DNA of 64,000 nt from Micromonospora sp. WMMD812 (GTDB lineage Bacteria > Actinomycetota > Actinomycetes > Mycobacteriales > Micromonosporaceae), in the NCBI RefSeq assembly GCF_027497215.1, contig NZ_CP114904.1:2936001-3000000 (forward strand), in the 5' to 3' direction. Positions 10,933 to 19,642 of the stretch are shown here, in pieces. A program made the position numbers and the translations under genes. The notes below the pieces were generated by a model, which was not told the DNA's origin, did no database searches, and worked only from the letters and a program-made list of their open reading frames with translations. Within the stretch, counting starts at the first letter, position 1. Each line of letters starts with the position of its first letter.

Positions 10933-11778
10933 TCAGGCGTGCAGGGACTCCGGGGTGATCTGTCCGGTGGCTACCAGGACGGCGGGACCGGCGAGCCAGC
11001 AGGAGTCGTCCGTCACCGTGACGGTGAGGCGGCCACCGGGAAGGTCGACCGCGACCACCCCGGTTGCCCGGGCGGCCTCGTGCAGCGCCACTGCGGCCAC
11101 CGCGCAGGCGCCGGTGCCGCAGGAGAGGGTCTCCGCCGACCCGCGCTCGTACACCCGCATCAACACGTGCCCGTCGGCCCCCTCCACCGGTGTGCCCGGT
11201 GCGGTGAACTCGACGTTCACGCCCGCCGGAAAGACCGCCGGATCGACCTGGGGCGCCCGGGTGAGGTCCAGCTCCGGCAGCTCCAGCCCGCCGGGGAGCG
11301 GGCAGACCAGGTGGGGGTTGCCCACGTCCACGGCGGTGCCGGTCAGCGTCAGGCCGCCCAGGGTGGCGGTGGAGGCGTCGTACACCCGGGGGCGCCGCAT
11401 CTCGACGGCGACGGTGTCCCCCTCGACCCGCGCGCGCACGACGCCGGCCCGGGTGGCCACCGGCAGCGCCGCGCCGGTGGGCGTGGCGAGCCCCGTGTCG
11501 AGCAGGTAGCGGACGAAGACCCGGGCCCCGTTGCCGCACATCTCGGCGAACGAGCCGTCGGCGTTCCAGTAGTCCATGAACCACTCGGCCTCGCCGGCCA
11601 GCGCCGCGCCGTCCGGGTGCTTCGCGGACCGGACCACCCGCAGGACGCCGTCCGCGCCGATCCCCCGGCGCCGGTCGCAGAGCGCGGCGACCAGGCCGGG
11701 CGTGAGGTCGAGCGCCCCGTCCGGGTCGGGCAGGATCACGAAGTCGTTGCCGGTGCCGTGCCCCTTGGTGAACTCCAC
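10933..11778 (-). CDS. dapF: Diaminopimelate epimerase
   Basis: Converts LL- to meso-diaminopimelate for peptidoglycan and lysine synthesis, in the cytoplasm. The 281 residues fit the family exactly: 'KGHGTGNDFVI' at about 5-15, the first catalytic cysteine in 'CGNGARVF' (Cys81) and the second in 'SCGTGACA' (Cys220), forming the two-cysteine PLP-independent racemase pair. The ATG at 11778 gives the conserved N terminus. It lies 7 bases after miaA on the same strand and is very likely co-transcribed with miaA and the preceding dioxygenase-fold gene. Confidence 0.97.
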   Translation of the reverse strand: MEFTKGHGTGNDFVILPDPDGALDLTPGLVAALCDRRRGIGADGVLRVVRSAKHPDGAALAGEAEWFMDYWNADGSFAEMCGNGARVFVRYLLDTGLATPTGAALPVATRAGVVRARVEGDTVAVEMRRPRVYDASTATLGGLTLTGTAVDVGNPHLVCPLPGGLELPELDLTRAPQVDPAVFPAGVNVEFTAPGTPVEGADGHVLMRVYERGSAETLSCGTGACAVAAVALHEAARATGVVAVDLPGGRLTVTVTDDSCWLAGPAVLVATGQITPESLHA

Positions 11779-11785
11779 GCCTCCA

Positions 11786-12760
11786 TCATCGCGCAGCCGC
11801 CGGCACCAGTCCCACCGCGGCCTCGACCAGGTCCGGCGCGGCCGAGTCCAGCCAGTGGATCCGGGGGTCGCGCCGGAACCAGGAGCGCTGCCGGCGGACG
11901 AACCTCCGGGTCGCGCGGATCGTCTCCTCGTACGCCTCGGTCTCGGTCAGCTCGCCGGCGAGGAAGCGCAGCACCTGCTGGTAGCCGAGGGCCCGGCTGG
12001 CCGTACGCCCGTACGGCAGGCCGCGGTCGACCAGTTCCCGCGTCTCGGCGACCAGCCCGTCGGCCCACATCCGGTCCACCCGCCGGGCGATCCGCTCGTC
12101 GAGCGGCCCGGTGTCCAGGTCGACGCCGATCTGCACCGACGGGTAGTACGGCGTCGGTTCGGGCAGCGACGCGGTGAACGGCGCCCCGGTCAGCTCGATC
12201 ACTTCGAGGGCCCGGACGATCCGCCGGCCGTTGCCGGGCAGGATGCCGGCGGCGGCGGTCGGGTCGGCGGCGCGGAGGCGCGCGTGCAGCGGGGCGGGGC
12301 CGGCCTCGGCGAGCTCCCGTTCGAGCCGCTCCCGCACCGCCGGGTCGGTGCCGGGGAACTCGAACTGCTCCAGCACAGCCCGCACGTAGAGCCCGGAGCC
12401 GCCCACCAGCAGCGGGACCCTCCCCCGCGCCAGGATGTCGTCGACCGCCGCCCGGGCCAGCCCCTGGTACTCCGCGACGCTGGCCGGTTCGGTGACCTCC
12501 CAGATGTCGAGCAGGTGGTGCGGCACGCCGTCCCGCTCGGCCGGGCTGAGCTTGGCGGTGCCGATGTCCATGCCCCGGTAGAGCTGCATCGAGTCGGCGT
12601 TGACCACCTCGCCGTCGAGGGCGTGCGCGAGCGCGATGCTCAGCGCCGACTTGCCCGCCGCGGTCGGCCCGACCACCGCGACGACCGTCCCGACCGGCGG
12701 GTGGCTGCCGCCCGGGTCGGCCGGCGGGTGGCTCTCTCCCGGGTCGGCCGGCCCGGTCAC
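11786..12760 (-). CDS. miaA: tRNA dimethylallyltransferase
   Basis: Adds the isopentenyl group to A37 of tRNAs that read codons beginning with U, the substrate for MiaB encoded nearby. 324 residues: P-loop 'GPTAAGKS' at 31-38, then 'NADSMQLYRGMDIGTAK' (about 54-70), 'HHLLD' and 'LVGGSGLYVRAVL', all conserved in MiaA. The first 22 residues are a short imperfect duplication (DPGESHPPA then DPGGSHPPV) outside the conserved domain. The start overlaps the stop of the upstream dioxygenase-fold gene by four bases, and dapF follows by 7 bases, so the three form one operon. Confidence 0.96.
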   Translation of the reverse strand: MTGPADPGESHPPADPGGSHPPVGTVVAVVGPTAAGKSALSIALAHALDGEVVNADSMQLYRGMDIGTAKLSPAERDGVPHHLLDIWEVTEPASVAEYQGLARAAVDDILARGRVPLLVGGSGLYVRAVLEQFEFPGTDPAVRERLERELAEAGPAPLHARLRAADPTAAAGILPGNGRRIVRALEVIELTGAPFTASLPEPTPYYPSVQIGVDLDTGPLDERIARRVDRMWADGLVAETRELVDRGLPYGRTASRALGYQQVLRFLAGELTETEAYEETIRATRRFVRRQRSWFRRDPRIHWLDSAAPDLVEAAVGLVPAAAR

Positions 12761-13473
12761 GCCGGCTCCCAGGTGGCGACGAGGTAGGCCACGCCGTACG
12801 GGGCCGTGTCGGAGAGCAGCTCACCGCGCCAGTCCCCGCCGGTCGCGCGCGCGGCGCCGGCCAGCACCTGCCACGGCGCCCGCCCGGCGACCTTCAGCTC
12901 CGCGGACAGCACCGGGTCCAGGCCGAGCAGGGCCTCGGCGTCCGCGCCGGCCAGGGCCGTGGCGACTCCCTCGTCGTACGGCTCGGCGCGCGGATCGGCG
13001 TAGCCGGGCGACCGCTCGCCCCGGCAGGCCGACCCGTCCCCGAGCACCAGCAGCGCGACCCGGGGACGGTGGTCGTGCACCTGCCCGGCGAGGGCCCGCA
13101 GCGTCGGCGCGTCGGCGGCGGCGGCCACCTGGACGGCGGCGACCGGCAGGCGCTCCTCGTGCCGGGCCAGCAGCCAGGCGCCGACGGTGAGGCTCAGCGG
13201 CAGCACCGCGCCCCGGTCGGGCTGCTCGGAGTCGAGCGGGACGGCCAGGTCCACGCCCCAGGGTTGCAGCGAACCGGTCGCCGGCGGCCGGATCCAACCG
13301 GTGGCCGGCCCGTCCCCGACCAGCACCACGGCGTCCGGCTCGTGGGCGAACAGCCGGGCGACGGCGGCGTCGCAGGCGGCGCGGAGATCGTCCAGTTCGG
13401 GTGCCGCGGCGCCGGCCACCTCGGGCACGAGCAGGGGCGGGTGTGGGCAGACGGCGGCGGCGACCAGTGGCAC
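12757..13473 (-). CDS. Class III extradiol dioxygenase-fold protein
   Basis: 238 residues resembling the LigB/MEMO-like superfamily members found beside miaA in actinomycetes. 'VPLVAAAVCPHPPLLVPEV' at the N terminus supplies a typical His-containing metal-site motif, and 'LLVLGDGSACRG' and 'DAVVLVGDGP' are strand-turn segments of the same fold. Substrate unknown; a true ring-cleaving dioxygenase function is not supported by context. The GTG at 13473 is chosen because it opens directly on the conserved segment, with GGTGAG upstream. The large frame continuing upstream to 14847 is the antisense of the DUF349 gene. It overlaps miaA by four bases. Confidence 0.75.
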   Translation of the reverse strand: MPLVAAAVCPHPPLLVPEVAGAAAPELDDLRAACDAAVARLFAHEPDAVVLVGDGPATGWIRPPATGSLQPWGVDLAVPLDSEQPDRGAVLPLSLTVGAWLLARHEERLPVAAVQVAAAADAPTLRALAGQVHDHRPRVALLVLGDGSACRGERSPGYADPRAEPYDEGVATALAGADAEALLGLDPVLSAELKVAGRAPWQVLAGAARATGGDWRGELLSDTAPYGVAYLVATWEPA

Positions 13474-13643
13474 CCGCTCACCGTAGCGGGAATCTCCGGT
13501 GCGTCTCCGCGCCGATCCGGTCATCCGGGCGCTAGGACACCGTATGGTCACGGTCGGCGATAGGCGCTCGACGGGGACCGGGTCGGACCTGTGACAATGC
13601 CGGGAGAAACTTGGCTGCGCTGTGGCGGTGATCGGGAGAGTGC

Positions 13644-13661
13644 TCTCCCGGCGCCGGGAGA
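13644..13661 (+). promoter_or_regulatory. Perfect 18-bp palindrome in the DUF349 gene leader
   Basis: TCTCCCGGCGCCGGGAGA ends 14 bases before the ATG at 13676, immediately before the GAGGA ribosome site. It could be a protein-binding site or an mRNA hairpin affecting translation; neither is shown. Confidence 0.45.
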
Positions 13662-13675
13662 ACGAGGATGGGCAC

Positions 13676-14884
13676 ATGAGCGACTGGACTGCCTTCGGAC
13701 GGGTGGACGCGGACGGCACCGTGTACGTGAAGACCACCGAGGGCGAGCGGGTGGTCGGATCCTGGCAGGCAGGAGCACCGGAGGAGGGACTCGCGCACTT
13801 CGCGCGTCGCTTCGCCGACCTGGTGACCGAGGTGGACCTGACCGAGGCCCGGCTCAACTCGGGTGCGGCGGACGCCGGCCACTCGCTGAGCACGATCCGT
13901 CGGATCCGGGCCTCGCTCGCCGAGGCGCACGTGGTCGGCGACATCGACGGGCTGGCCACGCGGCTGGACCGGCTCGCCGGCGTCGCCGAGGAGAAGGCCG
14001 GTGAGGCCCGCGCGGCACGGGACGCGGCCCGGGGCGAGGCGCTTGCCCGCAAGACCGCCCTGGTCGAGGAGGCCGAGAAGCTGGCCGCCGAGTCGACCGG
14101 CTGGAAGACGGCCGGGGACCGGCTCAAGGAGATCCTCGACGAGTGGAAGACCATCCGCGGCGTCGACAAGAAGACCGACGGTGAGCTGTGGAAGCGGTTC
14201 GCCGCCGCCCGGGACGGCTTCACCCGCCGTCGGGGCGCCCACTTCGCCTCCCTCGACGCGCAGCGCAAGCAGGCGCAGACGGTGAAGGAGGAGCTGGTCA
14301 CCGAGGCCGAGAAGCTCAAGGACTCCACCGACTGGGCGGCCACCGCCAACCAGCTCAAGGACCTGATGACCCAGTGGAAGGCCGCGCCGCGCGCCTCGAA
14401 GGAGGCCGAGCAGCGGCTCTGGGAACGGTTCCGGGCGGCGCAGGACGAGTTCTTCACCCGGCGCAGTGAGGTCTTCTCGGCGCGGGACAACGAGCAGCGC
14501 GCCAACCTGGAGCGTAAGCAGGCCCTGCTCGCCCAGGCGGAGGCGCTGGACGTCGACGGCGACCCCAAGGGCGCCCAGGCGAAGCTGCGGGACATCCAGG
14601 CGCAGTGGCACGAGGCCGGCCGGGTGCCCCGCGAGGCGGCCGCCGGCCTGGAGCGGCGGCTGCGCGCGGTCGACGACAAGGTCCGCGAGGTGATGGACTC
14701 GGCCTGGCGCCGGACCACCAAGGAGGACAACCCGCTGCTGGCCCAGATGCGGGCGCAGGTCGCCGAGGCCGAGGAGCGGCTCTCCCGGGCCCAGGCCGCC
14801 GGCGACGCCCGGCGGATCCGGGAGGCGGAGCAGGCGCTCGCCTCCAAGCGGCAGTTCCTCCAGCTCGCCGAACAGTCCAGCTGA
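13676..14884 (+). CDS. DUF349 domain-containing coiled-coil protein
   Basis: 402 residues, highly charged and helical. Several tandem DUF349 units can be seen, each with a tryptophan-centred core: 'STGWKTAGDRLKEILDEWK', 'STDWAATANQLKDLMTQWK' and 'AKLRDIQAQWHEAGRVPRE', followed by 'LWKRFAAARDGF' or 'LWERFRAAQDEF'. No enzymatic motif, signal peptide or membrane segment. Function unknown; the family is widespread in actinobacteria. The ATG at 13676 follows GAGGA and excludes an upstream 18-residue frame extension that carries the palindrome at 13644. The gene ends four bases before an open terminator region and is convergent with miaB. Confidence 0.85.
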   Translation: MSDWTAFGRVDADGTVYVKTTEGERVVGSWQAGAPEEGLAHFARRFADLVTEVDLTEARLNSGAADAGHSLSTIRRIRASLAEAHVVGDIDGLATRLDRLAGVAEEKAGEARAARDAARGEALARKTALVEEAEKLAAESTGWKTAGDRLKEILDEWKTIRGVDKKTDGELWKRFAAARDGFTRRRGAHFASLDAQRKQAQTVKEELVTEAEKLKDSTDWAATANQLKDLMTQWKAAPRASKEAEQRLWERFRAAQDEFFTRRSEVFSARDNEQRANLERKQALLAQAEALDVDGDPKGAQAKLRDIQAQWHEAGRVPREAAAGLERRLRAVDDKVREVMDSAWRRTTKEDNPLLAQMRAQVAEAEERLSRAQAAGDARRIREAEQALASKRQFLQLAEQSS

Positions 14885-14898
14885 CCTCGTCACGGACG

Positions 14899-14938
14899 AA
14901 GCCCCTGGCCGACGCGACCGCGTCAGCCAGGGGCTTTA
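14899..14938 (+). terminator. Rho-independent-like terminator after the DUF349 gene
   Basis: Eleven-base perfect arms AAGCCCCTGGC (14899-14909) and GCCAGGGGCTT (14926-14936) flank a 16-base loop, ending in TTTA, 15 bases after the stop. Confidence 0.85.
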
Positions 14939-14948
14939 CTGCTTTCCT

Positions 14949-15027
14949 CATGATCGTGCTCGAACACGGAAGTAGTGGCATCGACACGTCGTCGAGGCCT
15001 CTACTTCCGGGATGCGGCGCGATCGTG
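14949..15027. repeat. Palindromic intergenic element C
   Basis: Thirty-base arms at 14949-14978 and 14998-15027 pair at roughly 22 of 30 positions, with an uninterrupted inner stretch CGGAAGTAG / CTACTTCCG. The 19-base loop holds a nested hairpin TCGAC-N5-GTCGA. Both outer ends carry GATCG. It lies between the DUF349 terminator and the convergent miaB stop. Only one copy is in the window. Confidence 0.7.
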
Positions 15028-15045
15028 CGTTGGCGGAACCGCGCG

Positions 15046-16545
15046 TCAGTGCGCGGCGCAGCCGGACACCGGCTCGGGCGCCGCGGCCGGCGCGCCGATC
15101 GTGGGCAGTCCGAGCAGCACACCGGGGGTACGCGGGGAGCGCCCCGCCTCGGCCGCGTCGCCGGCCCGGGTGCGCCGGTGCGACAGCGGCTCGCCGTCGG
15201 CGTTGAGGTGGTGCGGGGCGGCGTACGTGACGGTGGTGTGCACGATGTCGCCGGGGCGGATCTGCCCGGCCAGGGAGCCGGCGTCGAAGTGCACCAGTCG
15301 GCCGTCGCGGGCCCGCCCGGACAGGCGGCCGGTCCGCTCGTCCTTGCGCCCCTCGCCGACGGCGACCAGCACCTCGACGGTCTCCCCCACGAGGCGCTTG
15401 TTCTCCGCCCAGGTGATCTCCTCGACGGCCGCGATCAGCCGCTCGTAGCGCTCCTGGACCACCTGCTTGGGCAACTGGCCGTCCATCGTGGCAGCGGGGG
15501 TGCCGGGGCGCTTGGAGTACTGGAAGGTGAACGCCGAGGAGAAGCGGGCCTCCCGGACCACGTCGAGGGTGCGCGCGAAGTCGGCGTCGGTCTCACCCGG
15601 GAAGCCCACGATGATGTCGGTGGTGATCGCCGCGGCCGGCATCGCCGCCCGGACCTTCTCGATGATCCCGAGGTACTTCTCGGACCGGTACGAGCGCCGC
15701 ATCGCCCGCAGCACGTCGTCGGAGCCGGACTGCAGCGGCATGTGCAGCGAGTGGCAGACGTTGGGCGTCTCGGCCATCGCGGCGATGACGTCGTCGGTGA
15801 AGTCCTTCGGGTGCGGGCTGGTGAACCGGACCCGCTCCAGACCGTCGATGTCGCCGCAGGCCCGCAGCAGCTTCCCGAAGGCGTACCGGTCACCGAACTC
15901 GACCCCGTAGGAGTTCACGTTCTGCCCGAGCAGGGTCACCTCCAGCACGCCCTCGTCGACCAGGGCGCGCACCTCGGAGAGGATGTCGCCGGGCCGGCGG
16001 TCCTTCTCCTTGCCGCGAAGGGAGGGCACGATGCAGAACGTGCAGGTGTTGTTGCAGCCCACCGAGATCGACACCCAGCCGGCGTACGTCGACTCGCGGC
16101 GGGTGGGCAGCGTCGAGGGGAAGACGTCGAGGGACTCCATGATCTCCACCTCGGCGGCGGCGTTGTGCCGGGCCCGCTCGAGCAGCACCGGCAGCGAGCC
16201 GATGTTGTGCGTGCCGAAGACCACGTCCACCCAGGGCGCTTTGCGGACGATGTCGCCGCGGTCCTTCTGGGCGAGGCAGCCGCCGACGGCGATCTGCATC
16301 CCCGGGTGCTTGTCCTTGACGGGGCGCAGATGACCGAGGTTGCCGTAGAGCCGGTTGTCCGCGTTCTCCCGGACGGCGCAGGTGTTGAACACCACCACGT
16401 CGGGTTGCTCGTCGGCCTCGGCCGCGCGGACGTATCCGGCCTGCTCCAGCAGGCCGGAGATGCGCTCGGAGTCGTGCACGTTCATCTGGCAGCCGTACGT
16501 CCGCACCTGGTAGGTACGCGGGCTGCCCGCCGCTGCGGTAGTCAT
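15046..16545 (-). CDS. miaB: tRNA-2-methylthio-N6-dimethylallyladenosine synthase
   Basis: Radical-SAM methylthiotransferase completing the ms2i6A37 modification begun by MiaA. 499 residues: UPF0004 domain with '[13 protein letters not shown]' (Cys19), '[13 protein letters not shown]' and '[11 protein letters not shown]' providing the three cysteines of the auxiliary cluster; the radical-SAM motif 'CNNTCTFC' near residue 160; and a TRAM domain at about 370-440 ('[20 protein letters not shown]'). A further 50-residue low-complexity tail follows TRAM. The ATG at 16545 gives the conserved N terminus. It is divergent from the DUF2277 gene by 53 bases and does not form an operon with miaA here. 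Confidence 0.96.
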   Translation of the reverse strand: MTTAAAGSPRTYQVRTYGCQMNVHDSERISGLLEQAGYVRAAEADEQPDVVVFNTCAVRENADNRLYGNLGHLRPVKDKHPGMQIAVGGCLAQKDRGDIVRKAPWVDVVFGTHNIGSLPVLLERARHNAAAEVEIMESLDVFPSTLPTRRESTYAGWVSISVGCNNTCTFCIVPSLRGKEKDRRPGDILSEVRALVDEGVLEVTLLGQNVNSYGVEFGDRYAFGKLLRACGDIDGLERVRFTSPHPKDFTDDVIAAMAETPNVCHSLHMPLQSGSDDVLRAMRRSYRSEKYLGIIEKVRAAMPAAAITTDIIVGFPGETDADFARTLDVVREARFSSAFTFQYSKRPGTPAATMDGQLPKQVVQERYERLIAAVEEITWAENKRLVGETVEVLVAVGEGRKDERTGRLSGRARDGRLVHFDAGSLAGQIRPGDIVHTTVTYAAPHHLNADGEPLSHRRTRAGDAAEAGRSPRTPGVLLGLPTIGAPAAAPEPVSGCAAH

Positions 16546-16598
16546 GACCAGGACAGCGTATCCGGGCCGACCGGATGGACCAGAACCGAGGAGGAGCC

Positions 16599-16877
16599 GT
16601 GTGCCGAAGCATCAAGACCCTGCGTGAGCCGTACACCCCGCAGGTGACCGACGCCGACGTCCAGGCGGCGGCGCTGCAGTACGTCCGGAAGATCTCGGGC
16701 TTCCGGACGCCCGCCGCGCACAACGCCGCCGCCTTCGACGCGGCGGTGGCCGCCGTCGCGGAGGCCACCCGAACCCTGCTCGACCAGCTCGTGGTGCGCG
16801 GCGCGTCCGCGCCGCGCGAGGGTCAGGCCGCGGCGAGCGCCGGGGCGACCGTGTCGGGAGCCCAGCGCGAGCGGTGA
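16599..16877 (+). CDS. DUF2277 family small protein
   Basis: 92 residues. The start '[20 protein letters not shown]' and '[19 protein letters not shown]' are hallmark segments of DUF2277; the C-terminal third is low-complexity Ala/Arg. Function unknown. The GTG at 16599 is chosen since the family begins at this cysteine and GAGGAG lies just upstream. The last 55 bases overlap the opposing gene that ends at 16823, an unusually long convergent overlap. Confidence 0.8.
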   Translation: MCRSIKTLREPYTPQVTDADVQAAALQYVRKISGFRTPAAHNAAAFDAAVAAVAEATRTLLDQLVVRGASAPREGQAAASAGATVSGAQRER

Positions 16878-17302
16878 CACTGGGACCAGCCGCGGCAGCC
16901 GGGATCGGCCTCGGTGCAGAGCCGCTGGTTGCTGAGCACCTCGCCGTCGTCGGTCTCCTGGACGTCGAAGTGCACCGGGCGGATCGTCCCGTCGGGCGAC
17001 ACCAGGAGGTGCCGGCCGGCGTCGAGGGTGTCGTCCCGCAGCAGGCAGTTGCGATCCAGCAGCCGCGCCAGCGCGGCGATGCTGGCGTGCTCGGAGAGCC
17101 CGTCGGGCACCCCGTAGCAGTCCACGATCGTGGCGAACTCGCCGGGCGCCTGCCAGACGTCGCAGATCACCGCGTACGTCGGCAGCCGCGCCGGGTCGGC
17201 GACCGCCAGGGGCATCACCACCCGGCCGAGTGCCTCGGCCAGCGCCGGGTAGACCTCCACGGGTCGTACCTGGTCGATTCTCCAGTTCCACAGCTCGGTC
17301 AT
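16823..17302 (-). CDS. Hypothetical protein, conserved-looking, unknown function
   Basis: 159 residues, not recognised. It opens 'MTELWNWRIDQVRPVEVYPAL' and is acidic and globular with no signal peptide or membrane segment. A central 'RHLLVSPDGTIRPVHFDVQE' looks like paired beta strands, and the end carries three cysteines in '[19 protein letters not shown]', which could bind metal. The ATG at 17302 has GAGGAGG upstream; a longer open frame to 17545 begins in poorly coding sequence. Its 3' end overlaps the DUF2277 gene by 55 bases, convergently. Confidence 0.6.
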   Translation of the reverse strand: MTELWNWRIDQVRPVEVYPALAEALGRVVMPLAVADPARLPTYAVICDVWQAPGEFATIVDCYGVPDGLSEHASIAALARLLDRNCLLRDDTLDAGRHLLVSPDGTIRPVHFDVQETDDGEVLSNQRLCTEADPGCRGWSQCHRSRWAPDTVAPALAAA

Positions 17303-17646
17303 GCCGCCTCCTCGCTGCGTTCGTCCCACCGGCCTTGGATCGGGCCTTACTGACGATGGTGGGGTGCATTTGACCCCAGCCGGGGGCAAGTTACCGGTCT
17401 GTGACCATTCCGGGCAAAATTTCCCGGAGCCCCCTGGCTCGGAGCAGCCGGAAGATGACAGTTTATCGGGTATGGTGCCGCATTCCGCCGGCGACACGAG
17501 GTGGTGTCCGACCCCCGACACTTCCGTCGCCGGACCGCGCTCCATCGACGACGATCCCTGCCGGGCCTCCGCGCGTCCCGTCGACGGGACCGGCCGGTAC
17601 GGACCTTACCGGCCCGGCGCGGTGTCCGCCGCCCGCGCGCCGGGCC
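17303..17646. other. Intergenic stretch without a recognised gene
   Basis: 344 bases between the 5' end of the unknown gene and the 3' end of selD. It includes a locally A/T-rich patch (17409-17475, with AAAATTTCCC and TTTATCGGG) that may hold the promoter for the minus-strand gene. I looked for a selenocysteine tRNA here because selD adjoins it and did not see a cloverleaf. Confidence 0.5.
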
Positions 17647-18636
17647 TCAGCGCACGACCACGAGATGCTCGCCGCGCGGTCGCAGCTCACCGACGACCGG
17701 GGCGCCCGGCACCTCGCCGGCCACCAGCAGACCCCCCGAGGTCTGCGCGTCGGCCAGCAGCAGCCGCTCGTCCTCCCCGGCCGCGCCGAAGTCGGTCCAC
17801 GGGCGCACCCAGTCCAGGTTGCGCCGGCTGCCGCCGCTGACGTAGCCGTCGCGTACCGCCTCCCGGGCCCCCGCCAGGTACGGCACCCGCGACGCGTCGA
17901 TGGCCACGGTCAGCCCGCTGGCCCGGCCCAGCTTCGACGCGTGCCCGAGCAGGCCAAAGCCCGTCACGTCGGTGCCGCAGCGGACACCCGCGGCCACCGC
18001 CGCCCGGGCCGCGTCGCGGTTCAACGCGCTCATCGTGGCCACCGCCTCGGGGAACCTCTCCCCGGTGGTCTTGTGCCGGGTGTTCAGCACCCCGACGCCG
18101 AGCGGCTTGGTCAGCGACAGCGGCAGGCCCGGCCGGCCCGCGTCCAGCGTGATCAGCTCCTCCGGGCGGACCACGCCGGTCACCGCCAGCCCGTACTTGG
18201 GACCGTCGTCGTCGACGCTGTGCCCGCCGGCCAGGTGGCAGCCGGCCTCGCGGGCCACGTCCTGCCCGCCGCGCAGCACCTCCCGGGCCAGCTCCAGCGG
18301 CAGCACCTCCCGCGGCCAGCAGAGCAGGTTCAGCGCGACCAGCGGGGTGCCGCCCATGGCGTACACGTCGGAGAGGGCGTTGGCCGCGGCGATGCGCCCC
18401 CAGTCGTAGGCGTCGTCGACGACCGGGGTGAAGAAGTCGGCGGTGCTGACCAGACCGGTGCGCTCGTCGAGCCGGACCACCGCGGCGTCGTCGCCGTGGT
18501 CCAGACCGACCAGCAGGTCGGCGGTGCCCGTCGCCGGCCCGAGACCGGCCACCATCGCCTCCAGCTCACCCGGAGGGATCTTGCAGGCGCAGCCACCGCC
18601 GCGGGCATACCGGGTCAGGCGTACCGGTTCCGTCAT
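17647..18636 (-). CDS. selD: Selenide, water dikinase
   Basis: Makes selenophosphate from selenide and ATP for selenocysteine or selenouridine synthesis. 329 residues: the N-terminal glycine-rich loop with the catalytic position as Cys in 'GGGCACKIPP', 'GLDHGDDAAVVRL' and 'SAADFF'-like 'STADFFTPVVDDAYDWG', then 'AANALSDVYAMGGTPL' and 'AQTSGGLLVAG', all classic SelD segments. It is a cysteine form, not a selenoprotein. The ATG at 18636 is the first start consistent with the family. It is divergent from the gluA-like gene. selA, selB and the selenocysteine tRNA are not in this window. Confidence 0.95.
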   Translation of the reverse strand: MTEPVRLTRYARGGGCACKIPPGELEAMVAGLGPATGTADLLVGLDHGDDAAVVRLDERTGLVSTADFFTPVVDDAYDWGRIAAANALSDVYAMGGTPLVALNLLCWPREVLPLELAREVLRGGQDVAREAGCHLAGGHSVDDDGPKYGLAVTGVVRPEELITLDAGRPGLPLSLTKPLGVGVLNTRHKTTGERFPEAVATMSALNRDAARAAVAAGVRCGTDVTGFGLLGHASKLGRASGLTVAIDASRVPYLAGAREAVRDGYVSGGSRRNLDWVRPWTDFGAAGEDERLLLADAQTSGGLLVAGEVPGAPVVGELRPRGEHLVVVR

Positions 18637-18752
18637 CCCGACATGATCTCGCCATCGGTCACCCACCGCCACCGCGATGGGGCCGTTTCGCGGTCAAAAT
18701 CGGACTCCCGACGCTGTTCGCCGGCGGTGTTACCGCTCCGTGACCAACTGAG

Positions 18753-18783
18753 TTGCGTTCCGCCACATCCCCCCGCCTACAGT
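18753..18783 (+). promoter_or_regulatory. Candidate promoter of the glutamate-type ABC transporter operon
   Basis: TTGCGT (18753-18758) and TACAGT (18778-18783) are 19 bases apart (18 to CTACAG), 48 bases before the first GTG. Predicted from sequence only. Confidence 0.45.
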
Positions 18784-18830
18784 TGCCCAACCGGGGGTCA
18801 TCCGACCCCGATCGGGAGACGACAGGGACG

Positions 18831-19586
18831 GTGGACGACGTGACGACGGGCGAACCGCTCATCGTGCTGGACTCGGTCAACAAGTGGTTCGGGCCGCTGC
18901 ACGTGCTGGACGACGTCTCGCTCTCGGTCGGCCGCGGCGAGGTGGTCGTGGTGATCGGCCCGTCCGGCTCCGGAAAGTCGACGCTCTGCCGCACCATCAA
19001 CCGACTCGAGCCGATCAACTCCGGCACCATCACCTTCGACGGGCAGCCGCTGCCGGCGGAGGGCAAGCCGCTGGCGAAGCTGCGCAGCGAGGTCGGCATG
19101 GTGTTCCAGTCGTTCAACCTCTTCGCGCACAAGACCATCCTGGAGAACGTCACCCTCGGGCCGGTCAAGGTGCGCAAGGAGAAGCCGGCGACGGCCCGCG
19201 AGCGCGGCCTGGCCCTGCTCGACCGGGTCGGCATCGCCAACCAGGCCGACAAGTTCCCCGCCCAGCTCTCCGGCGGTCAGCAGCAGCGGGCCGCGATCGC
19301 CCGCGCGCTGGCCATGCAGCCCAAGGCGATGCTCTTCGACGAGCCCACCAGCGCGCTCGACCCCGAGATGGTCGGCGAGGTGCTCGACGTGATGACGTCG
19401 CTGGCCCGCGACGGCATGACGATGGTCGTGGTCACGCACGAGATGGGCTTCGCCCGGCACGCGGCCAACCGGGTCATCTTCATGGCCGACGGGCAGTTGG
19501 TGGAGGATGCTCCGCCGACCGAGTTCTTCGCCAACCCCCGCAGCGAGCGGGCCAAGGACTTCCTCTCCAAGATCCTCACGCACTAG
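18831..19586 (+). CDS. gluA: Polar amino-acid (glutamate-type) ABC transporter ATP-binding protein
   Basis: ATPase subunit of an uptake transporter for glutamate or a similar polar amino acid. 251 residues: Walker A GPSGSGKS at 43-50, Q-loop '[15 protein letters not shown]', signature 'LSGGQQQR', Walker B '[12 protein letters not shown]', and switch histidine in '[13 protein letters not shown]'. It is very close to GluA/GlnQ-type ATPases. Start GTG at 18831 or GTG at 18840; AGGGAC just upstream supports the first. It is first in a four-gene operon with the lipoprotein and two permease genes, and is divergent from selD. Confidence 0.93.
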   Translation: MDDVTTGEPLIVLDSVNKWFGPLHVLDDVSLSVGRGEVVVVIGPSGSGKSTLCRTINRLEPINSGTITFDGQPLPAEGKPLAKLRSEVGMVFQSFNLFAHKTILENVTLGPVKVRKEKPATARERGLALLDRVGIANQADKFPAQLSGGQQQRAAIARALAMQPKAMLFDEPTSALDPEMVGEVLDVMTSLARDGMTMVVVTHEMGFARHAANRVIFMADGQLVEDAPPTEFFANPRSERAKDFLSKILTH

Positions 19587-19642
19587 GCGTACACCGGAGC
19601 ACGCCGTCCCCCGGCGGGTCCAACCCGAAGAAGGAGAAGAGT

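Noticed and set aside
12757..14847. A single 696-residue gene covering the dioxygenase-fold protein and its upstream sequence
   Set aside because: The upstream two thirds is antisense to the DUF349 gene; the family homology starts at the GTG at 13473.
17303..17646. Selenocysteine tRNA near selD
   Set aside because: I found no cloverleaf or matching acceptor ends on either strand.
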